Assembly: GCA_029964075.1 (NCBI GenBank)
Contig: CM057141.1
Location: forward strand, 10,478,001-10,542,000
From: Patiria pectinifera
Lineage: Eukaryota > Echinodermata > Asteroidea > Valvatida > Asterinidae
Length of the DNA stretch: 64,000 nucleotides
Direction: 5' to 3'
Shown in pieces: positions 33,237-43,552 of the stretch. The notes beneath the pieces are model-generated. The model searched no databases and was not told where the DNA came from. It worked only from the letters and a program-made list of their open reading frames with translations. The translations under genes were made by a program, and so were the position numbers. Within the stretch, counting starts at the first letter, position 1, and each line of letters begins with the position of its first letter.

Positions 33237-36200
33237 GAAACATGTTGGGCCTATATTTTATTTTATAACACCTCACCCACAGATTCTGTGTCTTGATTGG
33301 CCGAGAGCGAGTCACATGTTACTTTCTAATTTTCAGTGTTGGAGGTCTCGAGGCCGGCCTCGGCGTCGAGGCCGGCCTCGAGGCCGATTTTCATGGCCTT
33401 GGCCTCGGCCTTGGCCTCGGAGGTGCAAGGCCTCGGCCTTGGCCTTGGCCTCGGAGCCTTCCGGCCTCGGCAAATCGGTCGAGGCCGGCTCGAGGCCGCC
33501 CATTTTGATGGGTAAGTTTTCTATTCTAATTAATTTTAATTTTTTACCGTATCAAACCCTCGAGATTCTGCCGCAGTGGGTCCGTGAAACGAACGCATAT
33601 ACAATGTACGCACGAATGAACTGGAAATGGTTGCATTGAACGTACTCACATACGTAGCATCTTCGCCTAGTCTGCGCTTCAGCTTTCCACGAGCGTGCAA
33701 GCGTTATAACTGTTACCGCGTGCCAGACTACATAAGTCTGGCACCAATCCCATCTGCGTACAATAACATGTGGTAGTAGACTAGTCTGGTTGCAGTGTTG
33801 TACAAAATTGTCTCGTTTCGCCTCTGTACCCCGACCTTTAAAAATGATTTGCGGCAAGGTGCGGCAAGCTTAATCATTTCTTTTTATAGGCCACGATTTC
33901 AGTAAAAGTCTGAACTTTCTGGGTACGATCGAGTGCACTAGTCCGTACCATTGTTTTCATAAAGATATGATAAAAACAGTTACGATTTATCAAGTAGATT
34001 TTATTTTTACACGGTGATTTAAATGAAAGTTCCGGCTCACACGGTAATGTTTGGCGCAAATGGTCGATATGGAAAGCGCGATTTCAGAATTCGTTTTTCC
34101 TTCCAAATGAATGCAAAGTTCTGAATGAATGTTTTAATAATAGGAGTCAGTATTCCTCGTGGTACCAGGATACTTTTTTTGTATTTTTAGAGCCATGTTG
34201 ATACTTATTACATGTATAAGCACGGTTTGGAATTGACTAATTTTGCGTGGTAACAGATATACGGCCAAAAACTCTGGACTCCCTACCTCTTGCCATGATC
34301 TTAAAATTCTTCGAAGCCATTGGATTCGAATCGGATGATCCGAGAATTCATGGTCATTTTGATGAACTGAGTGATACATGCACGCATGTTCCGTGTTGCC
34401 GTGTTGTTTGGAGCGGGATTGGCCATTGCCAGACTTTGTCTGGTACCGCGGTATTATCAGTGATAATGCGTGGACACCGCTGTGTGGAGCGGGATTGGAA
34501 CTATGCTTAGCCCGTGCGTAACGGCGGGCCGTCTAGCATTGTCTGGTCGCATCGCGGTGTTTGCTCGGCGCGCGCCTGGACAGTGCGAAGGTCGGGGGGG
34601 GGGGTGTCGTAACTTTTTAGTTATGAGTGGTAAAAACCTGATTGAAAAATCAAGTTGTTGTTTATTTAATGGGATTCCTATAATATTAAGCTTTTTTTAT
34701 AGGTTTTGAAAATTAAGATTTATAAAACATGCTAAAAGTAAATGTTTATGTAGCTAATACATAACATTCGATCTTAAATTTAAAAGTTTGTCATTTCATG
34801 TTCGACAAAATTGTAACGAAGATATTTTGGCATCCCGATGAGAAATAACCTGGAATAAATGTGGAATATAACATGAAAGAAGTATCATCTAGCATCTAGC
34901 ACGGCTAGCAAGCACTCATTGGCCGAGTTGGGGCGGGTATTGTTCTTGACACAGGGTAATATCCTGACGGATAGGTGGTGTGAGATCCTGTTCCGAGTGC
35001 AGTGTTCGTGGGTCGTGTTCCCGCCGTTCGAGCGTGAGAACAATGAAAATACTCCGTCAAGAACAGCCCGCCCGAACTCGGACGGCCATTTATTGCGTGA
35101 GAAAAGGTTTCTGACTATGTCAAGGGCGCTGTTTCTTATTATTTTTTTTCTCATGTAGAATTTTCGGCGTTTTTATCCCAGATTTTCTCATTCTCAAACA
35201 AACTGTGGATCAGGAAACAAAGTTCTTTCGATATGGTACACCATAATCTAGATGTCTGTGAAGTCTTATAAAATTCGGCGAACCACGCGTGTCGAGCAAA
35301 AAAAGGCCTCGTCCCACGGACTATCAGTTGCGTGTCTGTCCTCGAGGGTTTAACGTAGAACAAGTAAAGCACAGCACACACGCACCCAAAACAAACGTGT
35401 GTTCACCGTCGATCGTGGACGTCCTATTGTCCCTCTTTTGTTTGTACTCTTACCTTTTTAGGAAGACTCCCCTAGGTTTTGTACACAACCTCAATCGCGG
35501 ACGTATGCTGGGAATCGTGGACGATATTGTTCTCTTTTGTTGGTATTTTTCGTCCACGGTGTGAAAAGATGAATACGTACACACACAAGTCATGTTATCC
35601 TATACGTTATAATTATGAGGACCCTTCTGTTCCCTTCTTTTGTTCCTATTGTTTGTACTCTTAACTTTTTCTCAACATCTCCCATAAGGTTTGAACACGA
35701 ACACCTCCCGAGGACATGGTTGAGGTCTAAAAATGCACCTCAAAATCTGTCAGATTTATTTAAAAATCTGCAAAATTCCCCAGAATTACTCGAAATACAG
35801 TACAAACACTTAAAATCACATGCAGATTTGTAATATTGCCTTATAAAATAATTATTATTAACAATCTATAGTCACATAAAGATGTTATGCAATTATTGCG
35901 TAAATTTCAGGCAAAATGCTGCTGCGTCACGACAAAGTCCGGTTTAGTTCCCAGTGAACCTCAGTACCTAGAGTCTCTAGGACCTAGACCAACCAACCGT
36001 TCCCATTATGCAAGGGTTCGTTTGAAAAGATTGAAGGCTTTTTTTCAAGTTACCATTTTTTTTTATGGTTTTCTGTCAACCATTTTTGCAGAATTCTGCC
36101 AGAAATCTGCCAAAATAATCCATTCTGTCAAATTTTCTGTCAAACTCGTTTTCTAAACAAAAAATCTGTCAAAGTTAGCTGAAAATTGGCTAAAACGGTC

Positions 36201-36375
36201 ACCCTGCCCATGATTGTCCGATCTTAAGTTCTCAGATCAGTCGTAAACGGAGGATAACAAGATCATACACACACATTTGCAATGACTGATCGATCGAGGT
36301 GCCTCCCACAAAACAGCAATTATCCCCCCCCCCCAAAAAAAATGTGTAATGCTAGCAGTCCGTTCAGAGGAATGG
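33237..36375. other. Repeat-rich stretch without a supported gene
   Basis: Holds a GGCCTCG-rich GC minisatellite at about 33345-33500, a pair of inverted ends at 34918-34950 and 35057-35090 (gagttggggcggg, attgttcttgac and complements), and at 35700-36210 a repeat with many tctgccaaa/tctgtcaaa phrases that recurs in TONSL intron 1. One short island at 34247-34375 looks mildly coding (see findings). Otherwise nothing recognisable. Confidence 0.55.
33345..33500. repeat. GC-rich GGCCTCG/GGCCTTG minisatellite
   Basis: Short imperfect units of ggcctcgg, ggccttgg and tcgaggccgg are packed into about 150 bp in an AT-rich setting. The predicted frames across it (Gly/Leu or Pro/Arg repeats) are by-products of the repeat. 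Confidence 0.8.
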
Positions 36376-37035
36376 CTAATATAGGTTTTCCCGGCTATTT
36401 TAACACTTGTATCACACGAATTCCCTATATCGATACTTTAATTTCGTCCCCGATCATCACCAAGCTCACTTCTTAATTTGAATTTCAGAAAGCCACCACT
36501 AGATTTCATTTAAGGTTCAGCATAATTCAAATTGTTCGCATTCTGATTCGTCCAAAATCTTTGAAATTCGTCTCGTGAAGCCATCGGCGTTGGATTGACA
36601 AAGCAAATTCGTTTTTTGTCATTCGTTTTAATGTTCTTGTCGTTACATTTCGTCTCTGGTGACTTAAATCGTATACGATTAGAAAATGCGCCCAGTATTT
36701 ACACTTATTTGAAGAATTATGTGTATTAAAACAATGATAATTCAACATATATTTCCTTATATAAATAAAAGTATTTAGCTGTAAGATATGAATGTTTATT
36801 TCTGTGTTTTACAATTAACATTAGAGTCAGGAATAAACATTTCACAATATGCACGTTTATGACATGGACACTAAGCATTAAAGTCAAACACCTTCTTAAT
36901 GTTGTTCTTTGATAGACATACCTTATTTCTGTTGTTTTATTCGTATACATGTATCAAAGAGCAACATTACGAAGGTGTTTGATCTTAATGCTTAATTTTC
37001 ATATGCTAAGCAAAGAGCATATTGTGAAAGTTCAG
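36376..37035. mobile_element. Truncated copy of the 39.4-kb foldback family
   Basis: From ataggttttcccggctat through the phrases aatttcgtccc, attcgtccaaaatctttgaa, tttgtcattcg and gtgacttaaatcg, it follows the left arm of the element at 39419-40546. It contains the symmetrical centre but only the beginning of the second arm. Confidence 0.85.
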
Positions 37036-37369
37036 TGTAATCCCCTTTCCCCTACAGATTTGTGATACAGTGTATTTGAAAAAAGAGATACGAAAAAGAG
37101 AAAAGAGCGCCCTCCGGCGTCAAATACCCCCCTTACGAATTTGCAGCTGGCGGCTGGACGGCCCCGAAAATTTGGTAAAGGATCCACCCTTGGTGCCCCC
37201 CCCCCCATCCCCATGTCTGTAAAGATCGTTTGCACTGCAGCAATCATCGATGAGTACAAAACACGCCTCGAAGATGGCTGCTGAATGGAATCGGTCTATT
37301 TTCGTCCTTGTGTCGGCACTGCGTGCCATCCCAGTGGCTTAACGCTTGGTTGTAACTTTGCTATATTAA

Positions 37370-37550
37370 GGGAATAAATTTAATGTGTGCTCCGGAGGTT
37401 TTTATCACTCTGTTTAAGACCACTTAGAGTCTGGGTGCTGATAATTACCCGAGCCGGAGGCGAGGATAATTATTAGCACCCTGACTCTAAGTGGTCTTAA
37501 ACAGAGTGATAAATACCGACGAAGCACATATTTATTCCCATTCATAAATA
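37370..37550. mobile_element. Foldback with ~80-bp arms
   Basis: ggaataaatttaatgtgtgc, then tatcactctgtttaagacca and cttagagtctgggtgct, are mirrored by the right arm (agcaccctgactctaag, tggtcttaaacagagtgata, gcacatatttattcc). The hinge is the short gagccggaggcgagg. Adjacent sequence to about 37997 includes the inverted copy of the 1010-1195 repeat, so the two may belong to one composite element. Confidence 0.85.
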
Positions 37551-38066
37551 ACTTTTCGGTAAAACAAAATCATATAATTCGTTCAAAACATCCCGATTTT
37601 GTTCAACAAATTCACTTTATGCTTTTTGAAACATCCCTCTTGCAAAATAATGGAGTGTTCAGCTGGCGAGTAAGATGTAAACAACCCTTTTATGGAGATT
37701 GACGCGCGCGTATCATGTTCTGCGCGATGTCGCGCAGAACGCACCTGGCGAGTTGCATATTGAATTTAGAACTATAAAATGCTGACTCCCTGGTAGTGTT
37801 GCGCATGCCTACGTGAGGATTGTGAACGTTCAACCAATGAAACGATAAGAGGCACTGGATTTTTAGGAGTCCACATTTTTATTGTGACACTGGAAAAGTG
37901 TTTAAGACCAGCTAGCCATGTCTTTATTATCCGTTTAAGACCGGCCACGTGACGGGCTCTCGACCAATAGGAATGCGTAAACTGTCTTAGGTATTTATGA
38001 ATTATACTTAACTCATAATTACTGGGTTTTTCTGTATGTTATAATACGCAAATAAGTATTAATGAG

Positions 38067-38644
38067 TCATAACCAGTGAACGTTTTTCATAATCTCGTCG
38101 AACAATGGCAGCGGCCCGTCGTAACCGTTGTGCTCCACGTCGGCCAGGGATTTCTGGTAGTCATCCGGTAGACATTTCTGCCTAGCTCCCGCAAGGATAA
38201 CCTGCAGGTAGTGTGGCGAGGGTTTCTTTCCGAAGATCGGATCCACCATTTGCAGCGTGAAGCACCGCAGATCTTCTGGGACTGGTCCTGGGGACGTGAT
38301 AGTGACGGAGTCCAAGCGACGGTAGAACCCTTTGTTGACGGTCTCTTGCCTACATGGAGAGGAAATAATAGACCGACTCCCTTGAGTCAAATGCAATGGA
38401 ATGTTGAACTCTTTACTTCTTTAAGTATCAAACCTCTTTTGGTTAAAGCTTAGTTGATTAAAGCTATACATGTGTATAGATCACAATTTTTTTTAAATCT
38501 TACTCATAGAGCAGCGGAAGATCAGCTTTGTTGATTTTGAGGACCACGCCCCATACAGAGTCCCCTTTTGATTGGTCAATAGTTGCCATGGCGCCCTTCC
38601 ATGTCAACTCTGCCGGCCACTTGGGATGCTCAGCGAAACGTAAC
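38067..38644 (-). CDS. GGCT: Gamma-glutamylcyclotransferase (GGCT), last two exons
   Basis: Exon 38644-38504 (acceptor ttacag/gt, donor tatga/gtaag) joins in phase 2 to exon 38349-38067, which ends in TGA. The first encodes KNYRLRF...ATIDQSKGDSVWGVVLKIN. The second begins with QETVNKGFY and ends near PLFDEIMKNVHWL. In human GGCT the matching segments are ATIFQSPGDEVWGVVWKMN and DEQEGV. The catalytic Glu of the QE pair is preserved just after the intron. GGCT is a cytosolic enzyme converting gamma-glutamyl amino acids to 5-oxoproline in the glutathione cycle. The N-terminal exon with the YGSN substrate-loop motif was not found between 38.65 and 43.5 kb. It may lie in unrecognised sequence or be lost, so the locus could be a partial gene. 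Confidence 0.85.
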
Positions 38645-39418
38645 CTGTAATTCTTGAAGAGAGTATACGTAGAACGACCAGAAGCATTTTTAGAGTCTAC
38701 AGAATAACAAATCCCTCAAACTCTTTCAATTAATGAGCGACTTTTGAAGCGCTTGGTGGCAGCACACATACATTTTTGGTCGTAATTTTGACCATGCGCA
38801 CATTAGCTTAACGCATTAATTGCAAACAATATTGAAAAGGACCAATGGGGCCGGCCGTGTCCGTTGGTTTCTTATAGAAATATCAACTGTATGATAATGA
38901 ACCAAGTGATTTTTCTTTAACATTATTTTGATCGGCTCTTAATGATGATGAAGCCAAACCGGAAATGAAGCCGAGCTTTGAGAAAGGGCTATGATAATCA
39001 TGTTTGTTTTTAGCCGTGCGTGGCGGCTGCCCAACCACAACCTCGATCGTTCCACGGGCTTACCTTATTTCCAACCTCGTTTACACCGTATAAACGAGGT
39101 TCGTCAGAAATGATCAGCAGGCCGTGTCCGAATTATTGGCTATGGCTGTAGCCACTTCCCATAGACTCATTGTGAAGTAGTTAAGTTTCAAGCCGTAGCC
39201 TATAATTTGGAGACGGCCTAATCTTTTGGTATGGGAACCCATAGAGGAATAATCTCCCGACAAAAAAAGTAATTCGACGGTGACCGCTATTTTTTTTAGC
39301 CTGCCCATTTTTGAAAGAAAATACACTTAATAAATGAATTAAAAGTAATGTTACCAAAATAATGTAGTTTGTCAAAAGCAAAAAAATACAAGCAAATTGA
39401 AGCCAAATACAATTTTCT
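38645..39418. other. GGCT upstream side, no exon recognised
   Basis: Most likely an intron of the minus-strand GGCT gene. I looked on the minus strand for the tyrosine-rich YGSN motif of exon 1 and did not see it. A short inverted pair, cctcgtttacac and gtataaacgagg, lies at about 39074-39100. Confidence 0.45.
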
Positions 39419-40546
39419 AATATAGGTTTTCCCAGCTATTTTAACACTTGTATTACACAAATTCCCTATATCGCTACTTTAATTTCGTCCCCAATCATCG
39501 CCCAGCTCACTTCTCAATTTGAATTTCAAAAAGTCACCTCTAGATTTCATTAAAGGTTCAGTATAATTCAAATTTTTAGCATACCGATTCGTCCAAAATC
39601 TCTGAAATTCGTCTCGTGGAGCAATCGGCGTTGAATTGACAAAGCAAATTCGTTTTTTGTCATTCATTTTCATGTTGTTATCATTACATTTCGTTTCTGG
39701 TGACTTAAAACGTTACGATTAAAAATGTGCCCAATCCTTGGACTTATTTAAAGAATTGTGTACATTAATTAAATTTTAATTTTTAACAAATGATTCCTTA
39801 TATATAAAAGAAATTAGCTGTAAGTTTTGAGTTTTCTTTGACAATTAACATTAAAATCAGACATTTTAACATAACAAAATTTTTCACAATATGCTCTTTG
39901 TTTAGCATATGGAAATTAAGCATTGACATCAAACACCTTTGTAATGTTGCTCTTTGATATATGTATATGAATAAAACAACAGATATAAGATATTTCTAAC
40001 ATTAAGAAGGTGTTTAACCTCAGGCCTAATTGCTTGGTGTTCATGTCATATTGTGAAATGTCAATTCCTGACTCTAATGTTAATTGTGAAACACAGAAAC
40101 AAAAATTCATAAATTATACAGCTAACAACTGTTATTTAGGCCTATACATAATAAGGTAATACGTGTTGAAATTATCATTGTTTTATTAAAAATGCGCACA
40201 ATTCTTCAAATAAATCTAAAGATTGGGCGCATTTTTTTAATCCTATGCACTTTAAGTCACCAGAAACGAAATGTAACGACAGCAACATGAACACGAATGA
40301 CAAAACACGAATTTGCTTTGTCATTTCAACACCGATTGCTCCACGAGACGAAATTCAGAGATTTTGGACGAATCGGTATGCTAAAAATTTGAATTATACT
40401 GTACCTTAAATGAAATCTAGTGGTGGCTTTTTGAAATTCAAATTGAGAAGTGAGCTTGGCGATGTTCGGGGACGAAATTAAAGTATCAATATAGGGAATT
40501 TGTGTGATAAAAGTGTTAAAATAGCTGGGAAAACCTATATATGATC
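39419..40546. mobile_element. 1.1-kb foldback with long inverted arms
   Basis: The left arm (from 39419, ataggttttcccagctat, through aatttcgtcccc, ttcgtccaaaatctctgaa, tttgtcattc, gtgacttaaa) is repeated inverted and colinear up to 40546 (atagctgggaaaacctat). Arms exceed 430 bp with moderate divergence. The centre near 39900-40020 contains smaller inverted pieces (aaacacctt, aaggtgttt). No transposase. A truncated relative is at 36376-37035. Confidence 0.9.
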
Positions 40547-41446
40547 ATAGGGCTTTCAATTTTTACCAGTATCCTAAACCGGTCATAATCTGGTCTTTTC
40601 GTTTTAATATCTTCACGTAGGCATGCGTATATTACTGAGTCCAAATTTCACATTTACCGAACCCTATACGGAACTGTAATGTCGATTAGTACCCAGCCTG
40701 TTGTTGATGTACCCTATGCGTGGCGTGACCCCTAACATTGCGCACTTTGATTTTTCACCTGTAGCGCCTAGCTAGAGCAAATTTAAAGTTTTAACTGAAA
40801 TTTCGCAGAAAGTGACATTTCATCAAGTTCTAAACACTCTCGTTCATAAATCACGAGTTTATCTACCCGTCACAAAGTCAAAAGAAAGATCTATTTCGGC
40901 GTGATTTTCCGATGTTATTTCTAAGTGCACAGTGCCCCCCCCCCCCAAAAAAAAATAAGAAAATAATTTTCTGACAAACTTCTAGTTGGGTATGTAAGTA
41001 GAGATAATAATGGTATCAGAATTTATCAACTTTACAGAAATTCTTAAATGTTATCTTGGAATTTTCCGAGATTTCTTCAAGTACGCTACGTTAGGGAACT
41101 TACTGCCAGCTTGCCAATCGTGACGAATGCCAGTGATATATTATTCATGAGCAATCGTTCCCTCAACATGTTGCTTGCATACGTGAAATACAGACTCATC
41201 TTGGCTTGCTTTCGGTTGTTTCCGTCTGCGTCAGCTCGATAGCTCGTAGAAAATCATAAATGTTTCGATAAATAATTAATTTAGTCCTCACAGAAACGTA
41301 AACGTGAACTGCAAGATTAGGTAGCGACCAACTGAAATTCAGCACTCGAAATGATAATGATCCTGAACCTTAACCTTTGCACGTTTATATTTTCCTATTC
41401 AAGATTCCAGAAGCACGCCAATGCAGGTCACAGGCTCTATTGTTCA
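40547..41446. other. No feature recognised
   Basis: Unique-looking AT-rich DNA with one C-run followed by an A-run (40935-40957). Frames are short and without coding character. Confidence 0.4.
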
Positions 41447-42337
41447 GTACGTTACTACGAAAGCCCATTAGCGCCACTGCAAGTATATATGTTGCGGATT
41501 ATTTAATTCGTTATTACGGATTATTAATTCGTTATTACGGATTACTAATTCGTTATTACGGATTATTAATTCGTTATTACGGATTATTTAATTCGTTATT
41601 ACGGATTACTAATTCGTTATAACGGATTATTTAATTCGTTATTACGGATTATTAATTCGTTATTACGGATTATTAATTCGTTATTACGGTTTACTAATTC
41701 GTTTTAACGGATTATTAATTCGTTATTACGGATTATTTAATTCGTTATTACGGATTACTAATTCGTTATAACGGATTATTTAATTCGTTATAACGGATTA
41801 TTTAATTCGTTATTACGGATTATTAATTCGTTATTACGGATTATTAATTCGTTATTACGGATTATTTAATTCGTTATTACGGATTATTAATTCGTTATTA
41901 CGAATTACTCATACGTTCTGAGTCATTACTCGGCAAGTATGGCACAAGAGTGCAAACATTGTATGCAAAGATAGCGCCGATAGCGCCGCCTAGCGGCGCT
42001 ATATACACAGGCCCCTGGTCACGTGTTCTTCACGTGTGAGAACATCAGACCTAATTCGTAATAACGAATTAATAATCCGTAATAACGAATTAATAATCCG
42101 TAATAACGAATTAATAATCCGTAATAACGAATTAGTAATCCGTAATAACGAATTAGTAATCCATAATAACGAATTAATAATCCGTAATAACGAATTAAAT
42201 AATCCGTAATAACGAATTAAATAATCCGTAATAACGAATTAGTAATCCGTAATAACGAATTAATAATCCGTAATAACGAATTACATAATCTGTAACATAT
42301 ATACTTGCAGTGGCGCTAATGGGCTTTCGTACGTTAC
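41447..42337. mobile_element. Foldback with 21-bp repeat arrays (element 2)
   Basis: Outer inverted ends share gaaagcccattagcgccact, gcaagtatatatgtt (about 41458-41492) and complements at about 42293-42330. Inner arrays of a 21-23 bp unit (acggattattaattcgttatt) occupy 41494-41912 and, inverted, 42052-42292. The core 41913-42051 carries a palindrome gcgccgcctagcggcgc and two cacgtg E-box-like sites. Same architecture as element 1 at 32.4 kb. Confidence 0.9.
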
Positions 42338-43552
42338 GCATCAACGGCGGTAGAAACTTTCTGAAAGTGGATGCATAATTATGGGCATGCACAGTACGTG
42401 AAGCTGGGTGTCAAAAGGTGCGCACAGGATTGTTTAAAATGTTTCTGGGTTAAAAAAAACCGAAATACAAAAAGAAGCGGGTACCCGGCATTTTCGATGG
42501 AGTATTAAGTACCCCAGTACTAGAATGTTCCTTAATTTACAACTATTTGTCCTCCCCCCCCCCCCCAAAAAAAAATAACCTGACCGCCCCCTTTTCTTAT
42601 TTTTTTTGGGGGGGGGGACGTCTGACCCTCTTAAAAAGTTCTTATCGGGCAGAAACAGGACCGCTTTGTAGACTGGTTCCCGGTCCCTCCATTGTCCTTC
42701 GGACCCATAATTTTACGGGGGCGGGGACAAGTCTATATAGTCCACTTTGCCGCGCCAACAGATATATGTCAATCTGAACATTATCGATACAGGTTGTGGG
42801 GTAGTCCATAGATGGGTAGTCTATGTAATAGACCATGGCGAAAGTATAACGGGTGATCTCAGGCTAGTTGTGGGGCGGGAACCAGCAAAATGATAATTGT
42901 CGGAAGGCAAAAAAATTGTAAAGTAATGACTCAATAATAATTATTATTAAAGTCGATGTCTCTTTCAAAAGTGATCGATGTCTCTTTCAAAAGTGATTAA
43001 CTTTTGTATTTAAAAAAAAGCTATTTTGGAAAAGTAATCTGATTTTTGGGATGAAACTCCAAAAAAGGACGTGAGCTAAATATGCAAGTAAAAGTGCAAA
43101 TTCTTCTTCTCAACAATTGAAGCCGATCCCTGAATTTAGCGAACCTGGTTTAGCTGCTGTTGATATGCCAACATCTATCTGGTATTGTGCACGGAACAAT
43201 CATTTTATACAGAAGAATAATCTAATCTTCCTACACTTTGAATATAATAAGTTACTGAAAAAACGTTTGGCTGTTTCAACATGTTATTTACAAGGGTAGC
43301 TAATAGCTACTTTAATAACAAAGAATTTGTGTTCACTTAAGTTTGGGCTATGGGAGGACAGCCCCTCTGGAAAAAGAACAGCATTTCCAACCGCGGGAAT
43401 TTCAAGATGGCGACTCACTTGTCTGCTGTGGTTTCGTGCTTAGACGTCGAAGAACGAAACACATTTTGAGTAAAAAATTGACGTCATGATTGCTGCAAGT
43501 TTGTTTAAAAAGTTGGACTTTTCCACACCAATTATTTTGGTTTCGTTAGACA
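42338..43552. other. TONSL upstream region
   Basis: Contains an inverted pair of C-run/A-run and T-run/G-run at about 42553-42617, then AT-rich sequence. The last 200 bp before the TONSL ATG probably hold the promoter and 5' UTR: a GCGGGAA block at 43393-43399 (E2F half-site form) and aagatggcga at 43404-43413 (YY1-like; it also contains an out-of-context ATG). No TATA box stands out. Confidence 0.45.

Noticed and set aside
33293-33639. Gly/Leu- and Pro/Arg-rich open frames
   Set aside because: They result from the GGCCTCG minisatellite, and both frames are open for the same compositional reason.
41494-42292. CRISPR-like array
   Set aside because: Units are contiguous without unique spacers, inverted around a core, and the genome is animal.
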